The position numbers and the translations under genes are program-made. From an uncultured Woeseiaceae bacterium (GTDB lineage Bacteria > Pseudomonadota > Gammaproteobacteria > Steroidobacterales > Woeseiaceae): DNA of 64,000 nucleotides. The notes beneath the pieces are model-generated. The model did no database searches and was not told the DNA's origin. It was given only the letters and a program-made list of their open reading frames with translations. Every line of letters starts with the position of its first letter. The stretch's first letter is position 1. The DNA is taken from assembly GCA_945787845.1 (NCBI GenBank), contig CALZJH010000008.1, positions 184,299-248,298 of the forward strand, read 5' to 3'. This document shows positions 36,409 to 45,226 of the stretch, piece by piece.

Positions 36409-37466
36409 GAGCCATCCTCGTCGACCGGGAAACGCAGGGTTACGGTATACGTATTGTCGCTGTCGTCGACATCGACCGACGCGCGGTTGCCGTAGGCGAG
36501 CTCAAAGCGCTGCCGGATATTGGTCATCGCCATCTTGTTGCCGTCTTTGTGCGTCGATTTTCCGGGAGCCACGGGATTCGACACCGCGATCTCAAGGTAG
36601 CGACCGTCGCGCTTGCCGCTTATCAGGATCTCGCCGCCGTCCTGCAGCAGTTCGATGCCGTGGTATATCGCATTCTCGACAAGCGGCTGAATCGTCAGGC
36701 TCGGGATGCGGGCTCTCAAGGGCAGGTCGCTGATGTCCCAGCGCACGTTCAGGCGATCGCCAAGGCGCAGTTTTTCAATGCGCTGATAGATCGCGGCCAC
36801 TTCCAGTTCTTCTTTGAGGCTGGTTCGATCCCGGGTGCTCGACAGGCTGGCGCGCAGCAGGTCAGACAGGTCCTCGACAGCTTCCTCCGCCTGGCGTGGG
36901 TCGGAGCGTGTCAGCGACGCAATCGTGTTCATGCTGTTGAACAGAAAGTGTGGACGAATCAGCGCCTGCAGCGCGCTGATACGGGCCTGGGCCTCGAGGA
37001 CAATGCTGCGCCGCCACTCGCTGGACACATACAGGTAGCGCATCGCCAGGGCGACGAAAATGGAGCCGATCGCCAGCGTCCGTAAAATGAAGTCCAGGTG
37101 CGAATCATTGATGACGGAGGTGCCGGTCATGCGCCAGGGAATTTGCCAGGCCAGCTCGGCGACGACAAGCGTCATGAGTACGAGAACGACGAAGCCGATC
37201 ACAAACGCGCGCTTTCTGCCGGCACGCTCCAGACGCGTGCGAAGCTGGCACAGAATGGCCGAACCCAGCAGGGTCAGCCACAGGACAAAGAGGGATGTTT
37301 TCGATAGTGAGAGCAGGAACTGGCCGTCGGGCGTATGCGCGGCCAGCGTGAGCGCGATCGCGATCAGTTCGGCGACGAGCAGCACAATAAACAGCGTTCC
37401 CGCTGCGCAGAAGTCAGGCAGGTAGACCTGGGTGTCCTGGCTCGTCGAATCTGGTGCAGCCGTCAA
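36405..37466 (-). CDS. algZ: LytS/AlgZ-type sensor histidine kinase
   Basis: 353 residues; TTG start 8 nt after AAGGAG. Four membrane helices (about 20-155), then the His_kinase motif ALIRPHFLFNSMNTIASL with the phospho-His, and an HATPase with LVENAIYHGIE. Cognate partner of AlgR, translated just before it. Pseudomonas calls it FimS. Confidence 0.92.
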   Translation of the reverse strand: MTAAPDSTSQDTQVYLPDFCAAGTLFIVLLVAELIAIALTLAAHTPDGQFLLSLSKTSLFVLWLTLLGSAILCQLRTRLERAGRKRAFVIGFVVLVLMTLVVAELAWQIPWRMTGTSVINDSHLDFILRTLAIGSIFVALAMRYLYVSSEWRRSIVLEAQARISALQALIRPHFLFNSMNTIASLTRSDPRQAEEAVEDLSDLLRASLSSTRDRTSLKEELEVAAIYQRIEKLRLGDRLNVRWDISDLPLRARIPSLTIQPLVENAIYHGIELLQDGGEILISGKRDGRYLEIAVSNPVAPGKSTHKDGNKMAMTNIRQRFELAYGNRASVDVDDSDNTYTVTLRFPVDEDGS

Positions 37467-37533
37467 ACGCGCGCTCCTTCAAACCTGGCGGGCATTGTAC
37501 CGCCCGCGAGCCTGCGGCGCGCGGCCGCAGCAA

Positions 37534-37998
37534 TCAGGAACAGTATTCTGTGATCTGTTCTTCGGCCTTCTGCCGCGCCTTTTCGCGATCTGCATCGTCA
37601 AGATAGACGCGCTCGCCGTTGTCGTCGGTGCGATACAGACGCTGCGATTGCAGATACGTTTCGAGGCGTGCACGCGCTTTGTCGCAGCGCTGCGCGCGCT
37701 CGGCGGCCATAGTCTCTTCCTCGGCGGCTTTCTGGGCTGCCTCCGCAGCCGCGGACTGCGCTTCCTGGCGGGCAGCCGTAGCTTCCACACGGGCCTTCAC
37801 GCGCTGCTGCACTGCCGCGTTGTCCGTACGGGTAAACGTCATGGCCAGGCGTTCTTCGGTGCTCGCGCCACTGGGACGGTCCCCGTAATGCACGATGCCG
37901 TTTTCGTCAGTCCACTTGTAAATCTCGTTAGCCATAGCACCGCTCGCAACGGTCATCGCCATTACTGCGCATAAAAGAGCTATTTGTTTACTTTTCAT
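37534..37998 (-). CDS. DUF4124 domain exported protein
   Basis: 154 residues. Signal peptide ending SGAMA, then EIYKWTDENGIVHYGDRP (the DUF4124 motif at about 25-42). The middle is an Ala/Gln/Glu-rich coiled coil; the C-terminus has RLYRTDDNGERVYLDD and a lone Cys pair with the RCDKAR cysteine. Periplasmic, function unknown. Its C-terminal pattern LYRTDDNGERVYL is shared with the DUF4124 protein at 54683. Confidence 0.85.
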   Translation of the reverse strand: MKSKQIALLCAVMAMTVASGAMANEIYKWTDENGIVHYGDRPSGASTEERLAMTFTRTDNAAVQQRVKARVEATAARQEAQSAAAEAAQKAAEEETMAAERAQRCDKARARLETYLQSQRLYRTDDNGERVYLDDADREKARQKAEEQITEYCS

Positions 37999-38124
37999 GT
38001 CTGTCCTTCCCGGAAGCCGGCGCTTCGCCTGGACTAATTATGGTCTGACAATTAGATCATGAGAGGGCTAAATAAGGCGTGAACATGATCACAGCGAGAT
38101 CTGGACTTTTGCGCCGGGCAGAAA

Positions 38125-38150
38125 GAAAAAAGCGGGCCTTGCGGCCCGCT
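38125..38150 (-). terminator. Terminator downstream of amtB
   Basis: Minus strand AGCGGGCC-GCAA-GGCCCGCT followed by a T run (complement of 38125-38131), about 100 nt after the amtB stop. The 38160-38210 stretch between contains a G-rich tract and no gene. The rest of the 250-bp gap to the DUF4124 gene shows no coding signal. Confidence 0.85.
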
Positions 38151-38251
38151 AAGTCCCTGATTTATTAAGATTAATAAAAAGGGAGGGGGGGGAAAGCGGG
38201 ACACCGCTGTCATGACCGTTATGGCAAATCAGGCGGTGCCCCGGCAGGGGA

Positions 38252-39523
38252 TTACTCGGCCGAGGTGAACTCGGGATAGGCCTCGAGGCCGCACTCCGAA
38301 ATATCCACACCCTCGTATTCTTCCTCTTCCGAGACGCGGATACCCATGATCAGCTTCAGCAGGAACCAGAAAGCGAGGCTCACAAGGAAAGCCCAGGCAA
38401 AGATGCTCACGACGCCGACAAACTGACCCTTGAACGTCGCATCGCCGTTGGTAAACAGCACCGCCATTACGCCCCAGATGCCGACCGTGCCGTGCACCGA
38501 TATCGCGCCGACCGGATCGTCGATCCTGATCTTGTCGAACGCAACGATCGAAGCCACCACGATGAGGCCGCCTACGGCACCGATCATCGTCGCGATGAGC
38601 GGCGACGGGGAGAGCGGATCAGCCGTAATGGCCACAAGCCCGGCGAGCGCACCGTTGAGCGCCATTGTCAGGTCGGCTTTACCGAACCAGAGGCGCGACA
38701 ATAGCAGCGCAAACACGAGGCCGCCGGCGGCTGCCATATTGGTGTTCACAAAGACCAGTGAAACGGCATTCGCTTCTGCAACATCGGAGACCTTGAGTTC
38801 GGAGCCGCCATTGAAGCCGAACCAGCCGAGCCAGAGGATCAGCGTACCCAGCGTGGCCAGCGGTAAATTACAGCCGGGGATCGCGTTGATCTCACCGTTC
38901 TTGCCGTACTTACCTTTGCGAGCGCCGAGCACGATGACACCTGCCAGCGCCGCCGCCGCACCACACAGATGCACGGTACCGGAGCCAGCAAAGTCAAAGT
39001 AACCGAAGCTTTCGGAAAGGAAACCGCCGCCCCAGTTCCAGAAACCCTGGATCGGGTAGATGAAGGCGGTCAGGACAACGGCAAAAGCGAAGAACGACCA
39101 GAGTTTCATGCGTTCGGCAACTGCACCCGAGACGATCGACATCGCCGTGGCAACGAACACCACCTGGAAGAAGAAGTCCGAGAGCCCCGAATAGTACGTG
39201 TCACCGCCGCTGGCGATCACATCGGCTGCGGCATTATCACCGCGGCCCAGCATGCCGTCACCGAACTGCAGGAACAGGTTGGAGGCTTCGGCGGGGTACA
39301 TGATGGTGTAGCCGCACAGCATGTACATGATGCAGGCGATCGAATACAGGCCGACGTTCTTCGTCAGAATCTCAGCCGTGTTCTTGGCACGAACCAGGCC
39401 GGCCTCGAGCATGGTGAAGCCCGCCGCCATCCACATGACGAGTGCGCCCATGACAAGAAAGTAAAATGTGTCCAGCGCGTAGGCCAGTTCTGTGACCTGC
39501 GCTGCAATTTCTGTTGCTTCCAC
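38252..39523 (-). CDS. amtB: Ammonium transporter
   Basis: 423 residues, 11 membrane helices. The conduction-pore histidines lie in TVHLCGAAAALAG and SVHGTVGIWG; FWNWGGGFL and the D in TMLEAGLVRAKN region are conserved. No cleavable signal peptide, unlike E. coli AmtB. Imports ammonium under nitrogen limitation and is gated by GlnK, encoded 17 bp upstream. Acidic C-terminal tail (EEEEYEGVDISECGLEAYPE) is the GlnK contact region. Confidence 0.96.
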   Translation of the reverse strand: MEATEIAAQVTELAYALDTFYFLVMGALVMWMAAGFTMLEAGLVRAKNTAEILTKNVGLYSIACIMYMLCGYTIMYPAEASNLFLQFGDGMLGRGDNAAADVIASGGDTYYSGLSDFFFQVVFVATAMSIVSGAVAERMKLWSFFAFAVVLTAFIYPIQGFWNWGGGFLSESFGYFDFAGSGTVHLCGAAAALAGVIVLGARKGKYGKNGEINAIPGCNLPLATLGTLILWLGWFGFNGGSELKVSDVAEANAVSLVFVNTNMAAAGGLVFALLLSRLWFGKADLTMALNGALAGLVAITADPLSPSPLIATMIGAVGGLIVVASIVAFDKIRIDDPVGAISVHGTVGIWGVMAVLFTNGDATFKGQFVGVVSIFAWAFLVSLAFWFLLKLIMGIRVSEEEEYEGVDISECGLEAYPEFTSAE

Positions 39524-39540
39524 GATATTTCCTCCCTGTC

Positions 39541-39933
<393 letters not shown>

Positions 39934-40557
39934 TTAGTTCAGGTCGAACGACTTGCCGACGGTGAAAACGATTGACTCTTCGTCGTCGCCGACGAGGTCG
40001 TCATTGGCGAAAATCAGCGCCACACCGAGATCGATGTCGGCGACCGTCGCGCCGTAACCGAGCTCGAGGTATTCGCCATCGAAGTCCTGCGAGAAGCCGG
40101 CGTACGTGCCGTACAGTCCCGATTCGCCTGCCACGGTCAGTGCGTAGTAGGTGTAGTCGAGCTTGGGGCCATCGAAGTTGTCGTATTCACCGACCGCGAC
40201 GTCCAGTGAGAACATTCCGAAGCTCGTACCCAGATTGATTTCCTGGTAGGTGTCGTCGAAGTCGCCCGTGTAGAAGTAACCCGTGTATCCGATGCTAAGA
40301 TCGATATCACCGACCGAGGTGCCGTAGCCGAAGTAGCCGTCGACTTCGAGACCGTCACCGACGTCGGCAGCCCAGGTGCCGACAAAGAAGCCGCCGGACT
40401 CGTAGTCGAGCCCACCACTGGCGGACGAGTTTTTCTGGAAGATGCCGCGATAGTGGTACTCGCTGGCATAGCCGAGGTTTGCGGAGAAGTCCGCCGAGGC
40501 GATGCTGCTGCCGAGAAGCAGGCTGGTGAGAAGCGTAAGGCGTGTTGCGTATTTCAT
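39934..40557 (-). CDS. TorF family putative porin
   Basis: 207 residues. Signal peptide ending SSIASA, then a small barrel rich in Gly, Tyr, Asp with alternating strands (ANLGYASEYHYRGIFQ at the start is characteristic of TorF). First gene of torF-glnK-amtB behind a sigma-54 promoter, so it probably admits a nitrogenous solute (inference). Confidence 0.87.
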   Translation of the reverse strand: MKYATRLTLLTSLLLGSSIASADFSANLGYASEYHYRGIFQKNSSASGGLDYESGGFFVGTWAADVGDGLEVDGYFGYGTSVGDIDLSIGYTGYFYTGDFDDTYQEINLGTSFGMFSLDVAVGEYDNFDGPKLDYTYYALTVAGESGLYGTYAGFSQDFDGEYLELGYGATVADIDLGVALIFANDDLVGDDEESIVFTVGKSFDLN

Positions 40558-40602
40558 GGTTTGTTTCCTTTTGGAAATGGTGGTTTCTTTGCGCTCTCTT
40601 AG

Positions 40603-40618
40603 AGCAGGTTGCGTGCCA
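40603..40618 (-). promoter_or_regulatory. Sigma-54 promoter of torF-glnK-amtB
   Basis: Minus strand TGGCAC-GCAAC-CTGCT: the GG and GC dinucleotides are exactly 10 bp apart, as required for RpoN. One mismatch in the -12 element (CTGC for TTGC). About 45 nt upstream of the torF start. Confidence 0.78.
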
Positions 40619-40671
40619 ACTTCAAAAAGGACTTAGAAAACCGCGAGTTGCCTCTGCAACCAATCAGGGCA

Positions 40672-40688
40672 TGCGTCAATCTGGTGCA
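40672..40688. promoter_or_regulatory. Candidate NtrC enhancer site
   Basis: TGCGTC-N5-GGTGCA on the plus strand reads TGCACC-N5-GACGCA on the other; NtrC consensus is TGCACC-N5-GGTGCA, so one half is perfect and the other has two mismatches. It lies about 55 bp upstream of the sigma-54 promoter. Confidence 0.5.
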
Positions 40689-40788
40689 TGGAACATCGCC
40701 ATTGCCCCATTTCGGCACCCGACTTTGTTGCGACATTCAGGGGAAACTGCGACTGGCCTTTCCGCGCCGCCTCAGGTATCAACTCGAT

Positions 40789-41025
40789 ATGAGTGATGAA
40801 TCCGTTGAAAACATTGCCAGGAAGCTGGCTGAGGCCGTGCCCGAAGGACTGCGTTCGGTGCGCGAAGACCTGGAAAGCAATTTTCGCTCGGTGCTGCGCG
40901 CATCGTTAGCCAAGCTCGATCTCGTGACACGCGAGGAGTTCGAAGTACAGGAAGCTGTACTCGCAAAGACGCGACAAAAACTCGAGGCGCTGGAAGCGCG
41001 GCTTGAAGACATAGAAAAGAGTTAG
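40789..41025 (+). CDS. ubiK: Ubiquinone biosynthesis accessory factor UbiK
   Basis: 78 residues from the ATG at 40789 (MSDESVENIARKLAEAVPEGL). The C-terminal half is a coiled coil (EEFEVQEAVLAKTRQKLEALEARL), the BMFP/YqiC pattern. Partner of UbiJ in the soluble Ubi complex. Upstream of comM as in most gammaproteobacteria. The ribosome-binding site is weak. Confidence 0.93.
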   Translation: MSDESVENIARKLAEAVPEGLRSVREDLESNFRSVLRASLAKLDLVTREEFEVQEAVLAKTRQKLEALEARLEDIEKS

Positions 41026-41049
41026 ACCACAACGGCCAGGGAGGGCCCG

Positions 41050-42552
41050 ATGAGTCTTGCGATACTGCGCTGTCGTGCCCAGTACGGTACGGAGGCGCCT
41101 CCGGTTACGATCGAGGTGTTCCTGTCGGGTGGATTGCCGGCCTTTACGATTGTGGGCATGGCCGAGACGGCGGTCCGCGAGAGCAAGGACCGGGTTCGCG
41201 GCGCGCTCCTGAGTTCCGGTTTTGAGTTTCCGCAGCAGCGTATAACGATCAGCCTGGGGCCGGCCGAAATGCGCAAGGTCGGTGGCCGCTTCGATCTTCC
41301 GATTGCGCTGGGCATCCTGGCGGCTCGCAAGCAGTTCCCTATCGCAGCGCTAAGCGACGTTGAGTGCTACGGCGAGCTGGCCCTGAGTGGCGAGCTGCGC
41401 CCGGTTTCCGGGTTGCTGCCGGCCGTGCTCAAGGCGCACTCGTGCGGGCGCAGCGTGATCGTGCCGAAGGAAAACGCCGGCGAAGCCGCGCTTGCGGGCG
41501 CCAACGTGATTGGTGCGTCCTCTCTGCTCGAAGTTACCGCTCACCTGGCTGGGCGCGAGCGTATCGATGCTGCAACGGCGCAGGTCTGTGACGCCCGGTC
41601 GGAGAGCACGCCGGACCTCGCGGACGTCAAGGGTCAACAGCATGCGAAGCGCGCCCTCGAAATCGCCGCGGCAGGTCATCACAACCTGTTGTTGATCGGG
41701 CCGCCGGGCACCGGCAAGAGCATGCTGGCAAGACGCTTGCCGGGGCTGTTGCCGCCCATGTCGAAAGCCGAGGCACTGGAAACGGCAGCCGTCAACTCGG
41801 TCGCAGGCCTGTCCGTTGATGCGGCAACCTGGCAGACACGGCCGTTTCGCTCGCCGCATCACACGGCGTCGGCGGCAGCGCTCGTGGGCGGCGGACGACG
41901 GCTTGGCCCCGGCGAAATCTCCCGCGCCCACAACGGCGTGCTGTTTCTCGACGAATTGCCGGAATTCAATCGCAACGTTCTTGAGGCGCTGCGTGAACCG
42001 CTGGAGGCTGGCTCGATCACGATCGCAAGAGCGGCGGTACACGCGGAGTTTCCGGCACGCTTTCAGCTGATTGCCGCGATGAACCCGTGTCCCTGCGGTT
42101 ACCTTGGGGATGCCCGGTCCGACTGTCGCTGCAGCGGTGACAGGGTCGTCAGTTACCGCAACAAGATTTCCGGGCCGTTGCTCGATCGGATCGACCTGCA
42201 TGTCGAGGTGCTGCGACCGTCAACTGAAACCCTGCGTAGCGGCGATCCTGATGGTGAGGGCAGCGGGGAAGTAGCGAAGCGTGTTGCCCGTGCCTGGCGA
42301 CGCCAGCAGAAGCGTTCGGGTGTGCCGAACGCGCGGCTCGAAGGTGAGTCACTGGCTACACATTGCGCGATTGATTCAGCCTGCTGGTCGTTGCTGGAGA
42401 GTGCCGCCGAGCGCTTCAACCTGTCGGCACGGGCGCACCAGCGTATTTTACGCGTGGCGCGGACCATTGCCGATCTGGGTCGGGAAAGAAATATAGCGCC
42501 GCCGCACGTTGCCGAGGCGCTCTCTCTGCGGTGCCTGGATCGGAGGTCTTAG
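41050..42552 (+). CDS. comM: YifB/ComM family Mg-chelatase-like AAA+ ATPase
   Basis: 500 residues. N-terminal ChlI domain (LAILRCRAQYGTEAPPVTIEVFLSGGLP), then AAA+ core with Walker A GPPGTGKSML, HHTASAAALVGGG, LFLDELPEFNRNVLEALREPLE, and C-terminal Mg-chelatase domain. ComM is a branch-migration helicase used in natural transformation. With type IV pili nearby this fits a competent organism (inference). Confidence 0.95.
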   Translation: MSLAILRCRAQYGTEAPPVTIEVFLSGGLPAFTIVGMAETAVRESKDRVRGALLSSGFEFPQQRITISLGPAEMRKVGGRFDLPIALGILAARKQFPIAALSDVECYGELALSGELRPVSGLLPAVLKAHSCGRSVIVPKENAGEAALAGANVIGASSLLEVTAHLAGRERIDAATAQVCDARSESTPDLADVKGQQHAKRALEIAAAGHHNLLLIGPPGTGKSMLARRLPGLLPPMSKAEALETAAVNSVAGLSVDAATWQTRPFRSPHHTASAAALVGGGRRLGPGEISRAHNGVLFLDELPEFNRNVLEALREPLEAGSITIARAAVHAEFPARFQLIAAMNPCPCGYLGDARSDCRCSGDRVVSYRNKISGPLLDRIDLHVEVLRPSTETLRSGDPDGEGSGEVAKRVARAWRRQQKRSGVPNARLEGESLATHCAIDSACWSLLESAAERFNLSARAHQRILRVARTIADLGRERNIAPPHVAEALSLRCLDRRS

Positions 42553-42649
42553 GACGATTCTGTGTGATTATGAGGCGATTCACCCTTCATTTCCGCTGGT
42601 ATTCAGTGAGGGACACTTTTCTCTCGCACCCTAACGGGAGGGACGCATC

Positions 42650-44533
42650 ATGACTATGCAGACACTTCGACCTTGGTTAGCACTATTGCTGGCCTGCCTT
42701 GCCGGTGCCGGCTGCACCGTGGCGAATGACGTTGTCGAAAACTCAGCCTATCCAATCACTGACGACGGTATTTATAACCCGTACGATGTACCGCTCGATC
42801 CGCTTTACCGCGTATCGGTCGCCGCCATTGGCACAGATGCAAGCAAGGGCGACGTGGAGACCTTCTTTGTGCCGCCTGCCAACGTCTACGTCGCCGACCG
42901 ACAGGAAGACAAGAAACCCGATCCGGCCTACATGGGCGACGTCAGCAAGATCTCGCCGGTATTGCAGCAATGGCTCAAAGAGAAGCCGCTGCACGAACGG
43001 GTGGAGGTGATTCTAACTTTCAACAACGACATGCCGATTCCACGTCTGCCTCTGCTGGCCGACAGCGAGAGCCGCGAAAAGGGCGGAACGCAGCGCGACA
43101 AAGCGATCGACGATCTGATTCGGCGCCGCTACGAAGGCCAGGGAAGGCAGCTCAAACAGCTTTCGACGCTCGGTGAGTTCAAAGCAACCGAGAACTTCTG
43201 GCTCGTCAATAGCGTCGCCGGTGAAACGACGCTGGGGCAGGTCGAAAAACTCGCTAAGTCACGCGACGTCGTCTATGTGCAACCGGTCAACGGAGGCGAG
43301 GAACCGCCGCAGGATGCCAACAACGACAACGATGCACAGGATGGCCGCGCGTGGATCGATTCTGATCCCTATTTCAATCTTGGGCTGACCGCCCCGTGGA
43401 TCGGATTACTCGACACAGGCGTTCGTGAAACGCACGAGATGTTCAACGGCCCTGACAACATCGCCTGGATGCGTGACTGCGTTAATGGTGGCACGAACTG
43501 CAACGATTCCAGCGCACCCGGTTACGACCCGTCCGATTTCTCCTGGAATCACGGCACGCGTTCGGCCGGTCTTTTGACCGGCAATCTGCAGAACGGCAAC
43601 GCATTCCGTGGCGTAAGTGAAATCCGGACAGACAGCTGGCAGATCTACACGGCCGGCGGCCTCAATACGGCGGCCACGGTAAGGGCAATACAGGCAGCCG
43701 TGCGCGCCTTCGACAAGGTGCTCGTTGGTGAAATTCAGGCCGCCGAAGCTGACAATGGAACGATCGCAACGGCGGCGGACAATGCCTATGACGCGGGCGT
43801 GATATTTGTTTCGGCTAACGGAAACTTCGGCCCGAATGCCTCGACCGTGCGTTCACCCGGCATCGCTCACAAAGTGCTGGGCGTCGGTGGTTTCATGACC
43901 GACGGTGGTGCGCAATACGTCAATCAGGGCCGTGGCCCTGCAAATGACGGGCGCTTCAAACCCGATATCCAGGCCCCGACCTGGAGCGAAACCGCCAGCG
44001 GCAGCAGCGACACTGCGCTAGGCTTATTCACCGGTACCAGTGGCGCGACACCGTACGCGGCGGCGGCGGCCATGTTGTCACGCAACTGGCTACGACAGTT
44101 CGGCACATTCGACAACGGACAAACCTACGCCTTCATGATCCTTTACGGCCAGGACCCATATCCATACGACCACACCGTCGGCGCCGGTAAACTGGAAATG
44201 GCGACGAACGGCTGGGCGCGCTGGGGCAAGGTTGCGGTGGGTAATCGGATGAATATTGACATCCCGATTAACATCCCGGCGAATCGGAAGAACTTTGATG
44301 GTGCGCTGTGGTGGCCCGAGTCCGAGTCGCAAGATCACAACGACATCGATATACACCTTATTGATCCATCCGGTGTCGAGCGCGCGCGGGGCTACAGCAG
44401 TGCAAGCATCTTCGAGCGGGCCGCCGTCCGCGGCAATCTGCAAGCGGGCACCTGGACACTACGTATTCGCGGCTACCGGGTGAGGACCGGAGCGCAGACG
44501 GTATACTGGGCGTCCCATGTGGAGAGACGCTAA
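42650..44533 (+). CDS. S8 subtilisin-like serine protease lipoprotein
   Basis: 627 residues. Lipobox LAGAGC with Cys22, so an anchored lipoprotein. A propeptide-like region (about 60-230) has VEVILTFNNDMPIPRLP, resembling an inhibitor I9 pro-domain. Catalytic residues Asp255 (LLDTG), His301 (WNHGTRSAG), oxyanion Asn392, Ser464 (GTSGATP) are all present. The C-terminal domain after 530 resembles a PPC/P-type domain (DIDIHLIDPSGVERARGYS). Starts behind CGGGAGGG. A small lipoprotein gene follows after 17 bp. Target unknown. Confidence 0.9.
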   Translation: MTMQTLRPWLALLLACLAGAGCTVANDVVENSAYPITDDGIYNPYDVPLDPLYRVSVAAIGTDASKGDVETFFVPPANVYVADRQEDKKPDPAYMGDVSKISPVLQQWLKEKPLHERVEVILTFNNDMPIPRLPLLADSESREKGGTQRDKAIDDLIRRRYEGQGRQLKQLSTLGEFKATENFWLVNSVAGETTLGQVEKLAKSRDVVYVQPVNGGEEPPQDANNDNDAQDGRAWIDSDPYFNLGLTAPWIGLLDTGVRETHEMFNGPDNIAWMRDCVNGGTNCNDSSAPGYDPSDFSWNHGTRSAGLLTGNLQNGNAFRGVSEIRTDSWQIYTAGGLNTAATVRAIQAAVRAFDKVLVGEIQAAEADNGTIATAADNAYDAGVIFVSANGNFGPNASTVRSPGIAHKVLGVGGFMTDGGAQYVNQGRGPANDGRFKPDIQAPTWSETASGSSDTALGLFTGTSGATPYAAAAAMLSRNWLRQFGTFDNGQTYAFMILYGQDPYPYDHTVGAGKLEMATNGWARWGKVAVGNRMNIDIPINIPANRKNFDGALWWPESESQDHNDIDIHLIDPSGVERARGYSSASIFERAAVRGNLQAGTWTLRIRGYRVRTGAQTVYWASHVERR

Positions 44534-44550
44534 ACGTCAGCGCGATTGAA

Positions 44551-45000
44551 ATGTGCTCACGAACACGGGCGTTCGCAGTGCTGGCAGCCGGTCTCCTGAC
44601 CGGCTGCCTGCCCGCAAGCGGCAAACAATCTGGCGAACAGGTCGTTGAAGTCACAGCCACCACACCGCTTGTGGAAGAGTCGATCACGGTGTTCGCGAAC
44701 AACACCCACTACCAGGAGCGTGACGAACCGGAAAGACAGGTGTGCGGCGTCTTGTTACGCGTGGCGGTGCGCACCGGGCCGAACACACGCGAGCACCCCA
44801 TTCGCCTGCAAACCGATCAGGGTGACTGGGGAGTTTACAGCGAGGGCATCATGCCGGACCTGCTGGATACACTGGTGGACCGGCCGCTTTGCCTGACAGG
44901 AAAGTGGGTCGATCAAAGTGATCAAGGAGCGCCAATCGAAGTCTGGATCGGCAGGATAGATGAATTCGTCGACGCGGACCGGGGGACGCAGACTCGATAG
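44551..45000 (+). CDS. Small lipoprotein next to the subtilase
   Basis: 149 residues. Lipobox LLTGC with Cys19. The mature part has DEPERQVCGVLLRV, LQTDQGDWGVYSEGIMPDLL and LCLTGKWVDQ, an arrangement of short strands that could be an OB-like fold; not a family I recognise. Co-transcribed with the protease lipoprotein, so a chaperone, inhibitor or substrate-binding partner is possible (inference). Confidence 0.75.
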   Translation: MCSRTRAFAVLAAGLLTGCLPASGKQSGEQVVEVTATTPLVEESITVFANNTHYQERDEPERQVCGVLLRVAVRTGPNTREHPIRLQTDQGDWGVYSEGIMPDLLDTLVDRPLCLTGKWVDQSDQGAPIEVWIGRIDEFVDADRGTQTR

Positions 45001-45115
45001 CGCGTAATGAGTCTGTCGGCAGACGCTCTCCTGTGCACTGATGCCGAGTACGTACCCAGACAGTTTGCACTAAGTTAAGTCGGGTCAATGCAAAAGGGAA
45101 TTTACGTACATTTGC

Positions 45116-45121
45116 TATAAT
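45116..45121 (+). promoter_or_regulatory. Extended -10 promoter of the exported protein at 45227
   Basis: Perfect TATAAT preceded by TGC (extended -10). No -35 match at the right spacing. About 106 bp before the start codon, so the transcript has a long leader. The rest of 45001-45226 shows no coding signal. Confidence 0.65.
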
Positions 45122-45139
45122 CTGGACAGGCTCCAGATT
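45119..45139. promoter_or_regulatory. Palindrome overlapping the -10 box (probable repressor operator)
   Basis: AATCTGGA-CAGGC-TCCAGATT: 8-bp perfect arms. It begins inside the TATAAT and covers the expected start of transcription, the classical position for a repressor. The cognate regulator is unknown. Confidence 0.65.
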
Positions 45140-45226
45140 GGGGTTTCTGGGCGATTATTATCAGAGCCTCGCAGAGTCTGCTGTACCAACTTCGACACAA
45201 CAATAACTAAGGAGAGGTTGATTACC

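Noticed and set aside
38178..38200. G-rich tract after amtB as a G-quadruplex
   Set aside because: Only about two separated G runs plus one long run; it is in a non-coding gap and nothing else supports a function.
45121..45151. Two mutually exclusive RNA hairpins sharing CCAGA, like an attenuator
   Set aside because: The first hairpin begins inside the promoter -10 box, so it cannot form whole in the transcript; a DNA operator explains the palindrome better.
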